The notes under the pieces were generated by a model that saw only the letters and a list, made by a program, of their open reading frames with translations, was not told the origin of the DNA and made no database searches. From Calonectria ilicicola (lineage: Eukaryota > Ascomycota > Sordariomycetes > Hypocreales > Nectriaceae): DNA of 64,000 bases. The translations under genes were made by a program, and so were the position numbers. Every line of letters begins with the position of its first letter. Position 1 is the first letter of the stretch. The stretch spans positions 620,001 through 684,000 of the forward strand of contig CP085827.1 in assembly GCA_020809705.1 (NCBI GenBank), written 5' to 3'. This document shows, piece after piece, positions 11,681 through 24,264 of this stretch.

Positions 11681-12079
11681 ATTTAGTGTAGATGTGTGAT
11701 TTTTTTTGGCTGAGTTTTGGTATCTTTGATGTGGTTTACCCGGGAGGAATTTCTGCTTAGTCATCGCTTAAAGCGGTATAGCGCGGGTCACATGATCGGT
11801 CACATGACCATGATTTTTCAACCATGAAGGAATTCTCACCAACCTCACCTTTTCCTGCACATCACACACAAAACTACCCTCCACAACACCACAAAATACA
11901 GCCATTTTTGCCTATCGCGTTATTATGCCTTTGTTTATAATGTTCAGAACTATCATATTAGTCATTTTCTAGCCTCTCCGATCGCCGCCAAGTCCACGTT
12001 GCAGAGAAAAGGCCCGGTGCGTCTGCGTCTTTCTCGCCGTAAAGCGTGGCAGTTAGTCGAGGAACGAGGGGTTAGCAAA

Positions 12080-14502
12080 ATGACCTCTGTGGTCGTTGGA
12101 ACACATGACGAGCATGAAGATGATGATATCTTCGTATCTGATTCTTTTTCCTATGATCCGACGCCCTCAACGCCGTCAATAACCTCATCCCCAGTCCCAA
12201 CCTCGACCTCAACCCCAACCCCGACCTCGACCCCGTTTTCCTTTCGAACCCGACCGAAGGCACAGTCTGTGACTGCGCAACTTGAAGATTTCAACCTTGA
12301 AGATACTCGAAGTCTGATTATTCAAACCCTCCCTCGAATACGATTTGCACATAAGAGATATTTCCTCTATTCCTGGCTGCATCGGCGCCATAAGCTACGA
12401 TCCTTTATTATTGAGCACGGCTTTAGTCTCGTTGAAGTGAATGGAAACACCCTTGGCAGCACCTTTTGGCTATGCCGTTATTGCGACCGGCGAGGACGAA
12501 CGCAAGGCTGTTTATTTGCTCAGGCAGCGACTTCGGCAGCAATAGCCCACTTACGAAGTCAACACTCTGTTGCTAAGGGCCAAGACCAAGAGATAACACT
12601 GTCGCCAGCTTCTTCTGCCCTCGCCAACCTTCATTCACATGCTAGGTCGCCCGCCAAAGAAGAATCTGATGCTTTTGGTGTTGCCGCCGAGCTGAAGGCT
12701 GCTCTTATTCACTGGGTTGTTGAGTCAAATATATCCTTCAAAGCCATTGAACATAACACCTTCCAACGCCTCTTACGAACGCCAAGTCATATCATCAACG
12801 ATGCCTTGCCAACACACCAGTCAACTGTGAAGGCCTGGGTAATGGATGACTTCAAAGCTCGCCAACAAACGATTAAACGCCAGCTTCAACGTGCTCAATC
12901 ACTCATCCACCTTACCTTCGATGCTTGGACTTCCCTAACCAACAGGCCCTCTTGGGGGTCGTCAGTCACTTCATTGACTGTGCCGGCAGCCCACAAACTA
13001 AGCTCCTCGCCTTGAAACGTATTTCTGGTGTTCATTCAGGTGAAAATATCGCCCCTTTGGTATTGGAAGTCATTAAAAACTATGACCTTCAGAGCCTCGG
13101 TTTCTTCACATTGGATAACGCCCCTGTTAACGATACGTGCCTTAATTATCTCTTTTCCGACCACCTTCCTGCTTTTCCAAGTCAGCCCTTATTTACAGAG
13201 CCTTCAATAATTCGACTACGCTGTTGGGGTCATGTCATCAACCTTGCTGCCAAAGCCTTCCTTGAGCCCACAGAACAAGCCCGACTTGCCTCACTGAACA
13301 ATGAAGCTGTTGTACGGCTGACTCCCGAGGAACAAGCCAATTTAACTAGCTGGCTCAAGAATGGTCCGGTAGCCAAGCTGTCAGATGTGGTGACATTCAT
13401 CCGCCGGTCCCCTCAACGTCGGGAAGCCTTTTCTATCCAGGTTCAATACCAAGTCAACGATGCTGATGATAGCTTATTGGAGGTCAACAACAACATTCAA
13501 CTATGTAATAATAATGAGACGCGTTGGAATTCGACTTTTTATATGATTGAACGGGCCCTTCGCCTCAAGGAGTCAATTCAGTCATGGATTGGGGTCAACT
13601 CAATGGAAAAGGAAGATCGAAGGCTGCCAACTAATAAGAGGTTAACCGAGGAAGACTGGGAGGTCTTAACAGAGGTTCATGATCTTCTTCTTCCCTTTCA
13701 AGAGGAAACAATGAGGTTCCAATCCCGCCGCCCCGGCGATATTGGCTGGGTTATTCAGAGCCTCTTCCGATTAACAACTTGGTTCAAAGAACAACGTGAT
13801 CATCGTGCCCCTGACTCAATTACAGTTGACGAGCCTCGACGGACCCTTCGAAATACCTCATCACAACGCTCATACAGTCATAGTCAAGCATCCACAATGA
13901 AGCCGCGGCAACGGGCTGATGTGAAGGAATATTTACGCCTCTGTTGCCAACTATCGATGAACCAATTGGAACGTTACAGGAGCCTATTCGACCACACCCC
14001 AGTTTATTGGGCTGCCGCTATCCTTCATCCCTCCCTAGGGGCCCGTTGGGTCACCTATGTGGAGCCATGTAAAGCAAATCTCATCATTGACCGGTTTCGA
14101 GGCTTCTTTTTTGACGGTTGGGCTATTAGTGAGCGATATCAACAGCCCCAGGCCACAGATTTCCCTGATCAACGTGACGGTTCCCTGCCTGACCTTCTTC
14201 CCAATGATTTCTATGAGAACCCAACCAAAAGCGATGGCCCGGCTGTACACGAATTGAACGCTTGGCTTGGTAGGGCCCCTGAAAAGCTGGATAACCCAAT
14301 CGCCTTTTGGCAACAGCAAAAGCAGGCTTTTCCTTTAATGAGTCGAATGGCGATAGATATCCTTACAACACCTTCAATGTCAGCCGAATGTGAACGTATA
14401 TTTAGTCAAGCTAAGTTAACAATAGGGTCACAACGGCACAGCCTAGCTGATGAGACCTTGGAAGCTATTGAGTGTTTAAAACACTGGATGACTGACATGT
14501 GA
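12080..14502 (+). pseudogene. hAT transposase, one-base frameshift
   Basis: Intronless gene in two overlapping frames. The first runs from the ATG at 12080 through an acidic/Pro-rich N terminus and a BED-type zinc finger (CRYCDRRG followed by HLRSQH, about 12470-12575) to the first catalytic Asp in HLTFDAWTS. There the frame must shift by one base (about 12925-12936, in a short C run) to continue with NQQALLGVVSHF. The second frame covers the rest of the RNase H-like core, the second Asp in FFTLDNAPVND, the RWNSTF segment, and the conserved C-terminal hAT dimerisation region (NPIAFWQQQ to LKHWMTDM). About 800 residues in all, a full-length hAT protein. The break is either a real inactivating deletion or a sequencing error in a homopolymer; domain continuity argues against an intron there. 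Confidence 0.88.
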
Positions 14503-14519
14503 TACGGCACGTGATTCAA

Positions 14520-14625
14520 ATTATCTCAATTCAATTCAATCAATTCAATTCGGAAGCCCTCAATTCAAATGCGAATCCCTTCAATTCAAATGTGAAAATC
14601 CTGATTGAGAATTGAATTGACCGCA
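14520..14625. repeat. Right subterminal TCAATTCAA-type repeat array
   Basis: Repeated TCAATTCAA and TCAATTCAAAT units inside the right end, ending in the inverted copy of the terminal repeat. Confidence 0.8.
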
Positions 14626-14631
14626 GCGCTG

Positions 14632-14639
14632 ATGATCAT
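14632..14639. repeat. Right target-site duplication ATGATCAT
   Basis: Exact copy of 11542-11549 directly after the right terminal repeat. Confidence 0.9.
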
Positions 14640-15598
14640 TGCTAAATGTTGAGGCCGATTGATTTTTGTAAGCCTGTTGACTTTTTGGTGGAGTGTTTGT
14701 GTAGCAAAACACAACATACCCACGCTCTTGGGCTGTCAATCAATTTTTAGAAGTCTAGTTTGAACACTCTTTCTAAATTACCAGCTCGGATATAGCCTAC
14801 AATATCTGGACGACATTCTTTTTTTGAACCGAACTAGGCAAAGATGGCGGTGCTTGACATCTTCCGAAAATAAACGTGTTTACCCTACACGAAGAAGAAC
14901 TTCAAAATCAACTCCACCTTAACATCTTGAGATGAGCACTGGATGAGGAGAATTTTTTTTTAACTTATGGAAGGAAGCGATAAGTCAATTCATCGAAATT
15001 TTAATACGATTGTCGTAGTCTCCGCTTGAAGTTACTGGGGCTGAGAGGAACAGCGGTGTGATGTTGCTAAAAGCTGCAGACGGACAGAATGTACCCCGCG
15101 TTGCCCCAGGAATGTTCCACTTCTCATATCTCTGAAATGGTGGGGTTGTACGATCATGTTTCTGGTCCGCCGGCAAAAGAGAGGGGTTTTCGTCCGGGGT
15201 TAGCTTCCCCAGTTCAATGCATTTGTTTCCCCAGTCCTACTGGGTCGCACGATTGGTTGGGGTGGAGGAATGGAGAAGCTTTTTCACCGTAGCATCCCCA
15301 ATTCAGAGCTATGGTTCGTGGAATAAATTCTTCCTGAAATTTCGTACAAGGTGTCGAACTGACGCCAACATCCGACCGATAACTCGACAATTTTATTGTA
15401 AAGTAGGCATTAGATGAACAGAAGCATGGGGATTACAGGTGGAATTTAACCGGAAAAATGAGAATTATCTCGCTTGGGTTGTGCAGATAATATATAACTC
15501 CATCATGGTGCATCTCCTTGTTAAGTGGCCTGGTCTTCACCTTCATGCCCAGTATTGTCATTTATTTCCCCGCCCTCTAAGTGGTGACATATTTCAGT
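14640..15598. other. Intergenic; pectinesterase promoter
   Basis: No gene supported. TATATAA at 15491-15497 lies about 100 bp before the pectinesterase ATG and is a plausible TATA box. Confidence 0.5.
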
Positions 15599-16938
15599 AT
15601 GTTATTCAGCCTAGCAGGTCTCTCTTTGCTCATCCCAAGCTTGGCTTGGCCAGCATATGGTTATCCAACAAATACCAAGACGCCTGCAAAGACATATGAG
15701 AAATGCCAAAGGACGGGGAAGACACATCCTTTGAATGGCTGTCCGAAGCACACAATTTATGTGAGCAAGGACGACGAGAGTGCAAATTTTAGTAGCATCC
15801 AAGATGCTATCCTCTCTCTACCCGACAACACGGAATCCTACACCATTTTGATTGCGCCAGGCGACTACGTCGAACAGCTCAATGTGACTCGACAGGGGCC
15901 TCTCACTCTCCTAGGAGTAAGTGACCATCCATACAAAGGACAGAGTTACTCTAGCATCAGCAATGGCACTTCCCATGCAAATTTAGTCACCGTCTGGTGG
16001 GCTTCGGCCAACCATGACAATACAGGCAAGATTGTAGACAACGCAGTCACAAGCGTCTTGACCGTTGCACCCACGTGGGAATCATCCAAATCAGGTTATG
16101 GCCCAACTGGATGGGCTGTTCCTGACGGAACTCCATATGGATCGGAGGACTTCCGTGCTTACAACATTGACTTTCGCAACAATGCAGCTGATGAAGCAGA
16201 TGGCCCTGCACATGCTGCAGGCATCAGTCGGGCCAATGCTGGCTTCTACTCTTGTGGGCTCTATAGCTACCAAGACACAGTAAGTAATTGGTTTCCACCC
16301 ATGACCTACAGTCGTTGACAACTTTTGCAAAAGCTATATGTTGGCAAATTGGGCAATGCCTACTTTTATGACAGCATCATCGCTGGTCAGGTTGACTTCC
16401 TGTACGGCTATGGCACTATGTGGATTGAGAAGTCTACCTTGACACTTCGTGATTGCGGTGGTGGAATCACAGCCTGGAAAGGTAGGCTGCAATCTGTTCT
16501 TTTAAGATGTCCTTCGAAATCACTGACACTGTACAAGGAACAAACACAACTTCTGAAAACAAGTATGGCGTCTACATTTCAAAATCGCAAATCCTAGCAG
16601 ACAATAGCACCATCGCCGAGGTGATCAAGGGCACATGCCCTCTCGGTCGCCCGTGGAATGAGTTGCACAGGTCCATTTTTATGAACACATACTTTGACGC
16701 AAGCATACTACCTGCTGGATACATTGACTGGAATGGTGAGAGGTTCAACAACCAGACTTTCATGGCAACTTACAACGACTTTGGTCCTGGGTGGGACCCA
16801 GAGGCTGAAAAGGCAAGCAATCGAACCATTGTCCTTAATAAGAAGACTGTGAGCCCATATGACGCTCCTGCGGATGTCTTTGCAAATGAGGATGGGGTAT
16901 TCGGAAGTGTGGGGTGGATTGACCACAGCGTACTTTGA
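15599..16938 (+). CDS. Secreted pectinesterase (pectin methylesterase, CE8)
   Basis: Three exons (15599-16279, 16334-16481, 16538-16938) give 409 residues. It removes methyl esters from homogalacturonan in plant cell walls, acting outside the cell. Seen: signal peptide (residues 1 to about 20, MLFSLAGLSLLIPSLAWP), early GDYVEQ, catalytic QDT (225-227, at the intron 1 junction), VDFLYG with the second catalytic Asp248, and LGRPW with the substrate Arg314. All hallmark residues of carbohydrate esterase family 8 are present. Several N-glycosylation sequons occur. The ATG at 15599 is preferred over an upstream in-frame codon because it opens the signal peptide. It suggests a plant-associated or litter-degrading lifestyle. 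It ends tail to tail with the MFS gene. Confidence 0.95.
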
Positions 16939-17257
16939 CATCAGCATCATTTGATGCCTGGTAGCTGCATCAACCATTCTTATTTAGCAAAAATCGCTTT
17001 ACTAAATTATAACCATCCGTTATATGTTTGAATCCAGAATAAATTTCTGTCTACCATGCCTCATATTTTAATATTACTAATCATTTGTCCCCATTTATCT
17101 TGTTTCCAATCCCCCACTCATGCGGCGTCGTGCTACTTTTGTTGGCCATGTGGCTCATGCATATTCAAAAAATTGATCCTTTGAACGATTGTTTTTCGAA
17201 CAGACCATCAATCTGTGGAAATATCAACTGGGAGAACCCGCATGTCGGCATAAGCAC

Positions 17258-19260
17258 TTAGTTGTGGGCTCCTGGGCCAGCGAACTCTTCCTCGGGTTCA
17301 GGGTCGTGGTCGGCCTGGTCCACTAAAACACTGCTTTGAGGGGGAAAGTTGGAGAAGAGAAGGACTCCCATTGCCAGCACTGCGATTGCCTAGTACAATT
17401 GTTAGCTGAGCAATAGCACCTCGTTCAAATGGACCTACCGCATTGCAAAAGAAGGTGGCGTAAGACTTTCCAACTGCAGCCAAGCTGGCAAACACGAAGC
17501 CGAATAGTCCCTGTGTTGAGAGTGTTGCAATGTTCTCAACGAGGGTAACGGCGTTTAGGGCGTCTGCGCGTTGGGACTCTGGGCACATCTGTGTAATGAC
17601 ACCCTTGGCCGCCGGAGCTGAGCCGGACCCGAATGGCAGGAGAAAGGCGGCTGTTGACCAATTTGTTAGTGGCCTAAAGCAATGATGAATCAAGGGAGCG
17701 CATACCGAAATAAATATGCCACGGGCGAGTTGCAAACGCGGCAACCGTTGTCAGTGCTCCATCCACGACGAGACTCCATCGCAAAAAGACGAGGTCGAAA
17801 TGGCAACCATCCAAACCCTCTGTGTTCTTTTTCGGCGGTTCAAATGGCTCCTCAGCAGTTTGCTCTCCCGCCGTGATGACAAACTCTCCTGGGTCGGTTG
17901 CCAATAGGCCAGTTGTCTCTTCTGCATCAGTGACTGGAGGTTTAGGTGATGATCTCAATTGACGACCCCAGGAAATTATCCGAGGGAACAAGAATATGAG
18001 AAACAAGCTCCTCATTAATGCAAACTCCGACATCAACCAACCATTGTTACTTTGGTTAAACTCGAATGCAGCTGTAGCATACATCTGGATGAGTAAGGGC
18101 GCATAACCCGTTGCCAGCTGATTGCATCGTTAGTTTAGGTGGTGACAATTGGTCTGCTGCACTTACGACGCCAAGGAAAATACCCATGCACAGGAAAATG
18201 ACACCGAAATGCTTGCTGACTTTGCCGTTCTGATGTCGCAAGCGTTGTGGCACTAAAATCTTTAATGGCGCCAAGAATCCAGAAGCGCCTTGAGGCCCAG
18301 GCTTTTGTCCCTTGAGCATTGACTCGGGCGAAATGTATGGCAGGGTCAATCTCGCATATACGCACGAGATGAGGAAAAAGATAAAGGCAACATCAAATGG
18401 AGCGCGAATGTCGATGCTATCTCCAATCATTCCACCAGCTACCAAATGTGTTAGCTAGGATGAATCGCACCACAGATCCTGCGACTTACTGAGGTATCCG
18501 ATGCCTTGGCCTAGCATGATAGCTCCCTGAAGCTTCCCGAACAGGGCTGTGCGCCTGAGTGGTTCAGCGACCTCACCCGCTATAATGTTTACGACAAGAC
18601 TGCAGCACTAGTCAACGAGCCATCTTTTTTCGCCTCGTATTAGTCTACTCACATATAGCCAGCAGGTCCGCCAAAAACGGTAATTAGCTGGGTGCACTGA
18701 ATGATTAACATGCCGGTTCTTTTTCCAGCTACGACTCCAAGAATCTGGGCAACGACTCGAATTGCCGGGACAAAAGTCTGCATAATAAGGGCCAATCGAG
18801 GGCCAAATCTCTTGGACAGCCAGCCCGTAAAAAATAGGTTCAGGGTACCTGGAATTAATTAGAATGCTTTGGGAATTTCTCAATTGTTTTTTTTCTCCCT
18901 CGTACCACATAATGTCGTGCTCATTCCAAGGATACTAAACTGCGTCGCTGTTCCCGCGGTAATCTCATCACGACTGCATCGGTCACCGACGCCCTGGTAG
19001 GGAGGGTGGGTATCATAGAAAGAGTCGCATTCCATAAGATGGAAAACGTAAAATAGGCTAATTGGGGTCAATGAGTGCGGGAGCTTGGCAATGGCGCGGA
19101 CCTACGGTACTTGGGTGAAGCTGAATGACAAGGTGATGAGAAACCCCGCAAAGAGAACACGGTTCTCCACGTCGAAAACGCTATGTAGCCATGATTTCAG
19201 CCTGCTTTTCCCACCCTCCTTTTTGGATGATAATAGAGGCGTTCTTTCGTCGGTCGCCAT
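17258..19260 (-). CDS. Major facilitator superfamily transporter
   Basis: Eight exons (19260-19106, 19057-18906, 18848-18653, 18599-18490, 18438-18167, 18117-17706, 17650-17439, 17389-17258) give 546 residues with about 12 hydrophobic helices. Seen: first helix AGFLITLSFSFTQVP, a motif-A-like GWLSKRFGPR after helix 2, GKLQGAIMLGQGIGYL around helix 4, and a long hydrophilic central loop with GLLATDPGEF that is typical of 6+6 MFS proteins. The C-terminal tail is acidic. The protein resembles fungal TetA-like/DHA-type drug:H+ antiporters; substrate unknown. Being inside a block of oxidative enzymes, it may export their product. Every intron is 48-57 nt and every join preserves the frame. Confidence 0.92.
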
Positions 19261-19810
19261 GGTCAAAAGAAGACATGGGAATCTAACGCCACAATAGACG
19301 GGAAAAAGAAAATGGGGGGCGGATGAGAAATCCAAGTCTTCAGAGAGGCGACACTGACCCACAAATCCAATGGCCGGCAACGGAGTTCCTATCGCGGCAT
19401 AGTGGCGTCCTATCACAGTATCATTGCCGAGTACGGTAGATTGCAGATGAGTGGGTGCACAAAGTCTAGCGCCCGCTGGGGTCCTGTTGACCGGCTGATG
19501 AATGCATGTGAATTGGGGGAGATAGTGGGCACGCAATCAGATCGGAGTATAGAACAAGCATCCGAATGGATTGGTCGAATATCACTCATAGTAAGCAAAC
19601 CCCCAATGGCATGGGTTGAAATCTAGCAATTTACAGAGAAGCATGCATATTTCCCACGGCAACTACGAAGCACTTTTTGTTCCTGGGGGGGCCTCATTTA
19701 ATCACCGCTTTCGGCGGTGTGGACGTTGCACAGTCGCTAGCGCCTAATCAATCATTAATTATTCAAATTGTATGCTGCATAACTTCATTCCTTGTAATCT
19801 AACCACCATC
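19261..19810. other. MFS promoter side; no gene seen
   Basis: About 550 bp between the MFS start and the TauD stop codon. Only overlapping short frames; the minus-strand frame that extends beyond the MFS start contains no extra conserved sequence. Confidence 0.5.
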
Positions 19811-21072
19811 TTAATTTTCAGCCTGGCTTCTCAAAAAGTCGGCCCGGCTAGTGCTGTTAGGGTCCAAGTATGGGTGCTCGCCAATGCCCACGACGCGGTT
19901 ACCAAAGCGATCTCCAAGCCCGTCGTAGTCGAATGTCGCCGAGTGGAAGGCACTTCTGTTGTCCCAGATAGCTATTTGCAAACATTAGAAACCGCGAAAA
20001 TAATTAATTGGATCAACTACTCACCAATGTCACCAGAGTTTTGCCACTTGAATCGCACCTGGGTCGAATGATCCTTGGCAATGAGGTCGTAGAACCAAGA
20101 GAGCAAGTTCTTACTCTCAGATTCTGTTACTCCGTTGATATGACCAACGTGCGCTCCAATTGGGAACACGCTCTTCCACCCAGTCACGGGGTTTGTGCGA
20201 ATCACAGGGTGAACAGCCTTGAGGATGCGGCCAACGTTATCAGGCGCACCACGAGGCTTTTCGTACAGCTCAAAGCCATTGTTCTCTGCAATCTTTCCGA
20301 AATGAGGCTGAAAAAATGTGGCAGTCAGTGACTCGAGGAACTTTTGGTAGGCGGGGCTAATTGCATCGTAAACATCATATCCAGATGCCCAAAGAGTATC
20401 TATGATAGCCAGTCGTTAGTCACAACGCGACTATGGTGTCTGTCAATGAAAGCAACCTACCTCCTCCAGTCTTTGGTAATTCAGTGAGGCGAAGTGAGCT
20501 GTAGTCAGCAGGTGTAGGCTCAAACGAGATGTCTGCATGCCACAGTTCATCTCTACGCTTGGTGACAACCACCCCATCATCGGTTGTGCTGCGGTAGAAC
20601 TTGTCATATTGCTTAGAGCTGATAGTGCTGACCTCAAGATCGGTACCGCCAAACTCCTGGTTAGAGTTCAGCATTGGGTGAATATGAAGGCCGGATGTGG
20701 ATGGTCGCCCTGAGAGCTCGCCGAGACGGTGAATGAGCTTCTTTTGGAGGTCATTTGTAAGGTTGTCTTGGGCACGGAAAAAGACAACTCCACGCTGAGA
20801 GACTATGAGGCATGTTAGTGATTGCATGTGATTGCGTTGAAAGAGAGCTGGGTCTTACTAGTGATGGCAAGATCCCGAATTAATTCATCTGCATTGGGTG
20901 CATTGAGCCATTCAACAATGTTGGCTTTGGGGAATTCCGTGCCAATGGCCGGAGTGACCTCGATTGACTCATAGTCCTTCAGAGCTCCAGAGAGCTGGAG
21001 AGGTTCTCTGACCAATCCTTGGGTTTTAGTCTGGATAGGAATGTCAACCGTTTCTGTTGCGGATGGAGCCAT
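19811..21072 (-). CDS. TauD/TfdA-family Fe(II)/2-oxoglutarate dioxygenase
   Basis: Four exons (21072-20859, 20802-20461, 20399-20025, 19971-19811) give 363 residues. Such enzymes hydroxylate substrates using 2-oxoglutarate and O2; in fungi they act on sulphonates, alpha-ketoacid-like compounds or secondary metabolites. Seen: GVVFFRAQD (early strand), facial-triad HxD as WHADISFEP (His160, Asp162), distal His320 in SAFHSATFDY, and the 2-oxoglutarate-binding Arg near residue 336 (NRVVGIGEHPY). The start is the Met in MAPSATETVD at 21072; a longer upstream frame has no conserved sequence. It is divergent from the SRPBCC gene across a 2.1 kb gap. Role could be sulphur scavenging or metabolite tailoring. 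Confidence 0.94.
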
Positions 21073-23194
21073 TTTGTGAATTGATTTAATGTGACTGGGA
21101 AAATTTTTAATCGATGTTCTTGATACAAATCCAGAGCATTGATGCACGAATGCTATTCAATTTATATGCGAAGGCGCGGACGACTCGGCGAAACGCGGGG
21201 ATCGTGTCAATCGAGGTCTAAGCGACTGCAGAACGTCAATTTGCGTTATCTTGACACCATCGACCTGGCGGAAGTCGGAGCTCCGGGCGGTCAGTCGCAG
21301 CGACGTGCCATCATTCCGGTGGCTGATTCCTATGACGGCAGCATAGCGTCGCATGTCGTGACGTGATGATCCAGCCAGTCTTAGGCGCCGAATTGGCGAT
21401 TGCGCCATCGGCACCAAATCTAAAACAACGGTTTGGCCACAACTTTAGCCCCTCTAAATTGCTAAACGGGGCAGATCTCCCATATTAAATTTCAGATAAG
21501 CCAATTAGCATCTGTGCCGCAAAAGCCCGAGATGCGGGGAGGTTGATACAGGAGTCATGTTAGGCTGCTAGAACATGGATCTGGCACAAGGCGCGCCGAA
21601 TTGATTATCAATCTAGACTCATTAATGGTGCCAAGCGTGTAGATCGGATGATTTGAATCTGAAAATACTATAACTGCGTTATTGTATATGTATTTTCGGC
21701 TATCGAAGCCGATCGCTAATATCACCTTGTCCGACCTGTCTCGCCCACCATCCTGGGTAGGCTTTAATCTAAGCCCAGACTGAGGGGACCTTGGGGGTGG
21801 ATTTTTGTCGCGAGCTTTGACCTCTAGTAATTGAAAAATATAGAAGAACGGCTCCACGGGCACGATGAACTCAATTAGGTGCTTCATCCGGGGTGATCAA
21901 GAGCGGGCTTATGAGACGGGATTGTTGTTGAATGGGGGCTGCGCTAATCCGGAACCCCTTTATCAACTCTGATTTTTTTCCACAAAAGAGACGGACGTTA
22001 TAGCGCAGATCAAGAAATGATTCGCCATACCATGCTTCCGGTATGATTTAATTTTGCCTGTAGTCACAAGTCATGCCTTTGGCGGGAGGGAGTGTTCCCT
22101 GTTGGACGCCGAATTGCCCAAACCCTCTTGATTCCAAGGAGACCATCAGTTAGGGAATTCTCGTCGCTCCTGGCTGGTGTAGGCCAATTTTAAGATCCCC
22201 TTTCAACTTTTAAATTTCCGTCTCTGGGGGGGTGGCATTTGCGAATAGACTCAGCTTTGCATCGACAGATACCGGATGGAGCGGTATGACGAAAAAGATT
22301 CTTCATCCTACACGTGAGATGGAGGATATTGAAACTGGCCTGGAGATATTGTTTTGGTGATGCATACGAAGGTACAACCGCGTGAAATATAGGTGGATTA
22401 TGGCTCTATATTACATATGCAACGATAAACATTTTGACAACCTAAACCACCACAATGGCCCGATAAACCCGGACATATGGGATCATGGTGGAGTACGATC
22501 ACTTGGAAAATTCATGTTAGAAAACAAGTCATCAACTCTAATTGCTCTCTTTGAATGTGAGGGAGAGTAATTACGCTTTGTGATTGGAGAAAATAATATG
22601 TAAGATACCGGAACTTGCGGACGGAGTTAAGAACTAGTTTTAGACTTCTTGGTTTATATACTCCCATAGTGCAGAAGGAGGCAGTGGGGATGGGCGGAGT
22701 TTGCGGAGTTCTTTTTACTTTGCAGGGATTGTTCTTAGTACGACTTGCAACGACAATGAAGATGGAAAAAGTAGTAGCATAATCGATGTCAACACCAACA
22801 AAGTACTGGATACTCAGATATCAATGCATAGTCTCGATACTCAGTTCGTTTAGGATCATGAAGAGCTAATTTCCATTGCTTGATTCACCTATCCTAAGTT
22901 TTAAGACGAATATTGTTGGGGCATTTTGCAATGTGTGTGAAGCATTGATCGCCTTAATACAGTGATGCAGCAAACTCCGCAAGTTCGAGATTGGATTGGT
23001 CATGAATCGGAAGTCTTACGTAGTATACATCCGACCAGAATTGCATTTGAGACTAAGCTGCTGCCGCGATTGCAACGAAACGTACTACAAATATATACCG
23101 TTAAAGCGAGTAGAATAGCCACTCGAAACTCCGTGATCCAGACTTATTGTAATATATTCTATTATTGTTTTTCACCTGTACCGTACCGCCTACC
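21073..23194. other. Long divergent intergenic region, no gene seen
   Basis: About 2.1 kb between divergent TauD and SRPBCC genes. Short frames (for example 21555-21887 minus, 22382-22570 plus) lack motifs and plausible splicing. No repeats or RNA gene recognised. It is unusually long for this gene-dense window. Confidence 0.5.
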
Positions 23195-23650
23195 ATGTCT
23201 TTAGCCGACGTTGCGACTAAAGTGGTCAACGCCAGTGTTGCCCAGCTGATTAACGCCCCCATCGAAGAGGTCTGGCCATACGTTGCCGCCGTTGGACTTG
23301 AAAAGCTGTGGTATGATGGCTGCACTAAATCCCTATGGAAGAGCGGTCTTGGCAAGGGCTCCATCCGAGAGTTGCACTTTGGGCATGGTGTATACACGGA
23401 GAGAATCGACGACTGTGACCCAGACACCCATAGATTTGCATACAGCATCTTGCCACCGCATCAAATTCCTGGGACTAATCCAGTAGGAGTTATCCAGCTT
23501 GAGCGAGCGGGAGATAACACAACGCGGATCATCTGGTCTGCGTATGCAGATGCCTGGGACGCCGAACAGAAGGACAGCTTGGCGGAACTCTCAAAACAAG
23601 TCTATCAGAACTCTATTGCCGCACTAGAGAAGTTATTGGAGACTGGGTAA
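23195..23650 (+). CDS. SRPBCC/START-like small-molecule binding protein
   Basis: Single exon, 151 residues. The order AQLINAPIEEVWPYVAAVGLEKLWYDG, then GKGSIREL..GHGVYTERIDDCDPDTHRFAYSI, then a strand with TTRIIWSAYAD and a final amphipathic helix (LAELSKQVYQNSIAALEKLL) is characteristic of the Bet v1-like SRPBCC (polyketide cyclase 2-like) fold. These proteins bind hydrophobic ligands in a deep cavity; some are cyclases or dehydratases. No signal peptide, so cytosolic. The ATG at 23195 begins just before the fold. Placed next to the CrtC-like gene, tail to tail. Substrate unknown. Confidence 0.8.
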   Translation: MSLADVATKVVNASVAQLINAPIEEVWPYVAAVGLEKLWYDGCTKSLWKSGLGKGSIRELHFGHGVYTERIDDCDPDTHRFAYSILPPHQIPGTNPVGVIQLERAGDNTTRIIWSAYADAWDAEQKDSLAELSKQVYQNSIAALEKLLETG

Positions 23651-24264
23651 GCGGTGGTTTTCTATTTAAATAAATCGTTTGGGTTTCACAACAGCCCTTC
23701 GAGTTTTGGGGAGAGAAGAGACTAACTGTTTACAGGGCTAAGGCTTAGACCAGACAAATGTTGGATTGTGACGAATCAAGGGCCCTAATACATGGCTCTT
23801 CAACAAGCGATCTTAAATAGTACGACAAATAAATCAGGTCCTTTGTCAAATCGTGCCTAGAATAGCCGCAGAATTGGTCGATAAATTGACAACAGGGAAA
23901 TCCTATCTTTCAACTCACTCATTCTCTTGAAGCATGGAAGATCAAGGTATTGTTTTCTACAAGCTATTTTATTCATGCCTGGTCACCTAGTCGAAAAGAT
24001 GGTCCTGGTCTTAAAACATTCGAGCTCCCAGGTTCTTCTACCGAATATTAAGATGCTGATTATCACGGAAATGACAGTTTCTAAAGTGAAATCTGGATGT
24101 TTGCATCGTGATGGTGCTTTTGGGTCGCCGGAGCCGTGACTGAGCACAAAGTGAGACATAAAGCGATGTACCATTTCGATATTCTCTCTCAAACTTGCTT
24201 ATTTAGACCTATGAATGGCTAATTGTATCCTAGTAAGGGTAGAACTAATTGGCAAATCTGTTTC
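23651..24264. other. Tail-to-tail intergenic region
   Basis: About 600 bp of 3' flanks of the SRPBCC and CrtC-like genes. Nothing supported. Confidence 0.5.

Larger units (their letters stand above)
11550..14631 (+). mobile_element. hAT-superfamily DNA transposon, 3,082 bp
   Basis: Bounded by perfect 20-bp terminal inverted repeats that begin CAGCGCTGCGG and by 8-bp target-site duplications. Inside are one transposase gene with a single-base frame break and dense AATTCAA/TCAATT subterminal repeats at both ends (11560-11680 and 14520-14625), which in hAT elements serve as transposase-binding sites. Identical duplications and intact repeats indicate a fairly recent insertion. Whether the copy is mobile depends on the frameshift in the transposase. 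Confidence 0.95.

Noticed and set aside
12072..12391. Minus-strand frames in the transposase N terminus
   Set aside because: Antisense of a Pro/Thr/Ser-rich repeat-like coding stretch.
21555..21887. 110-codon minus frame in the large TauD/SRPBCC gap
   Set aside because: No motif, no homology recognised, no splice partners; within AT-rich noncoding DNA.
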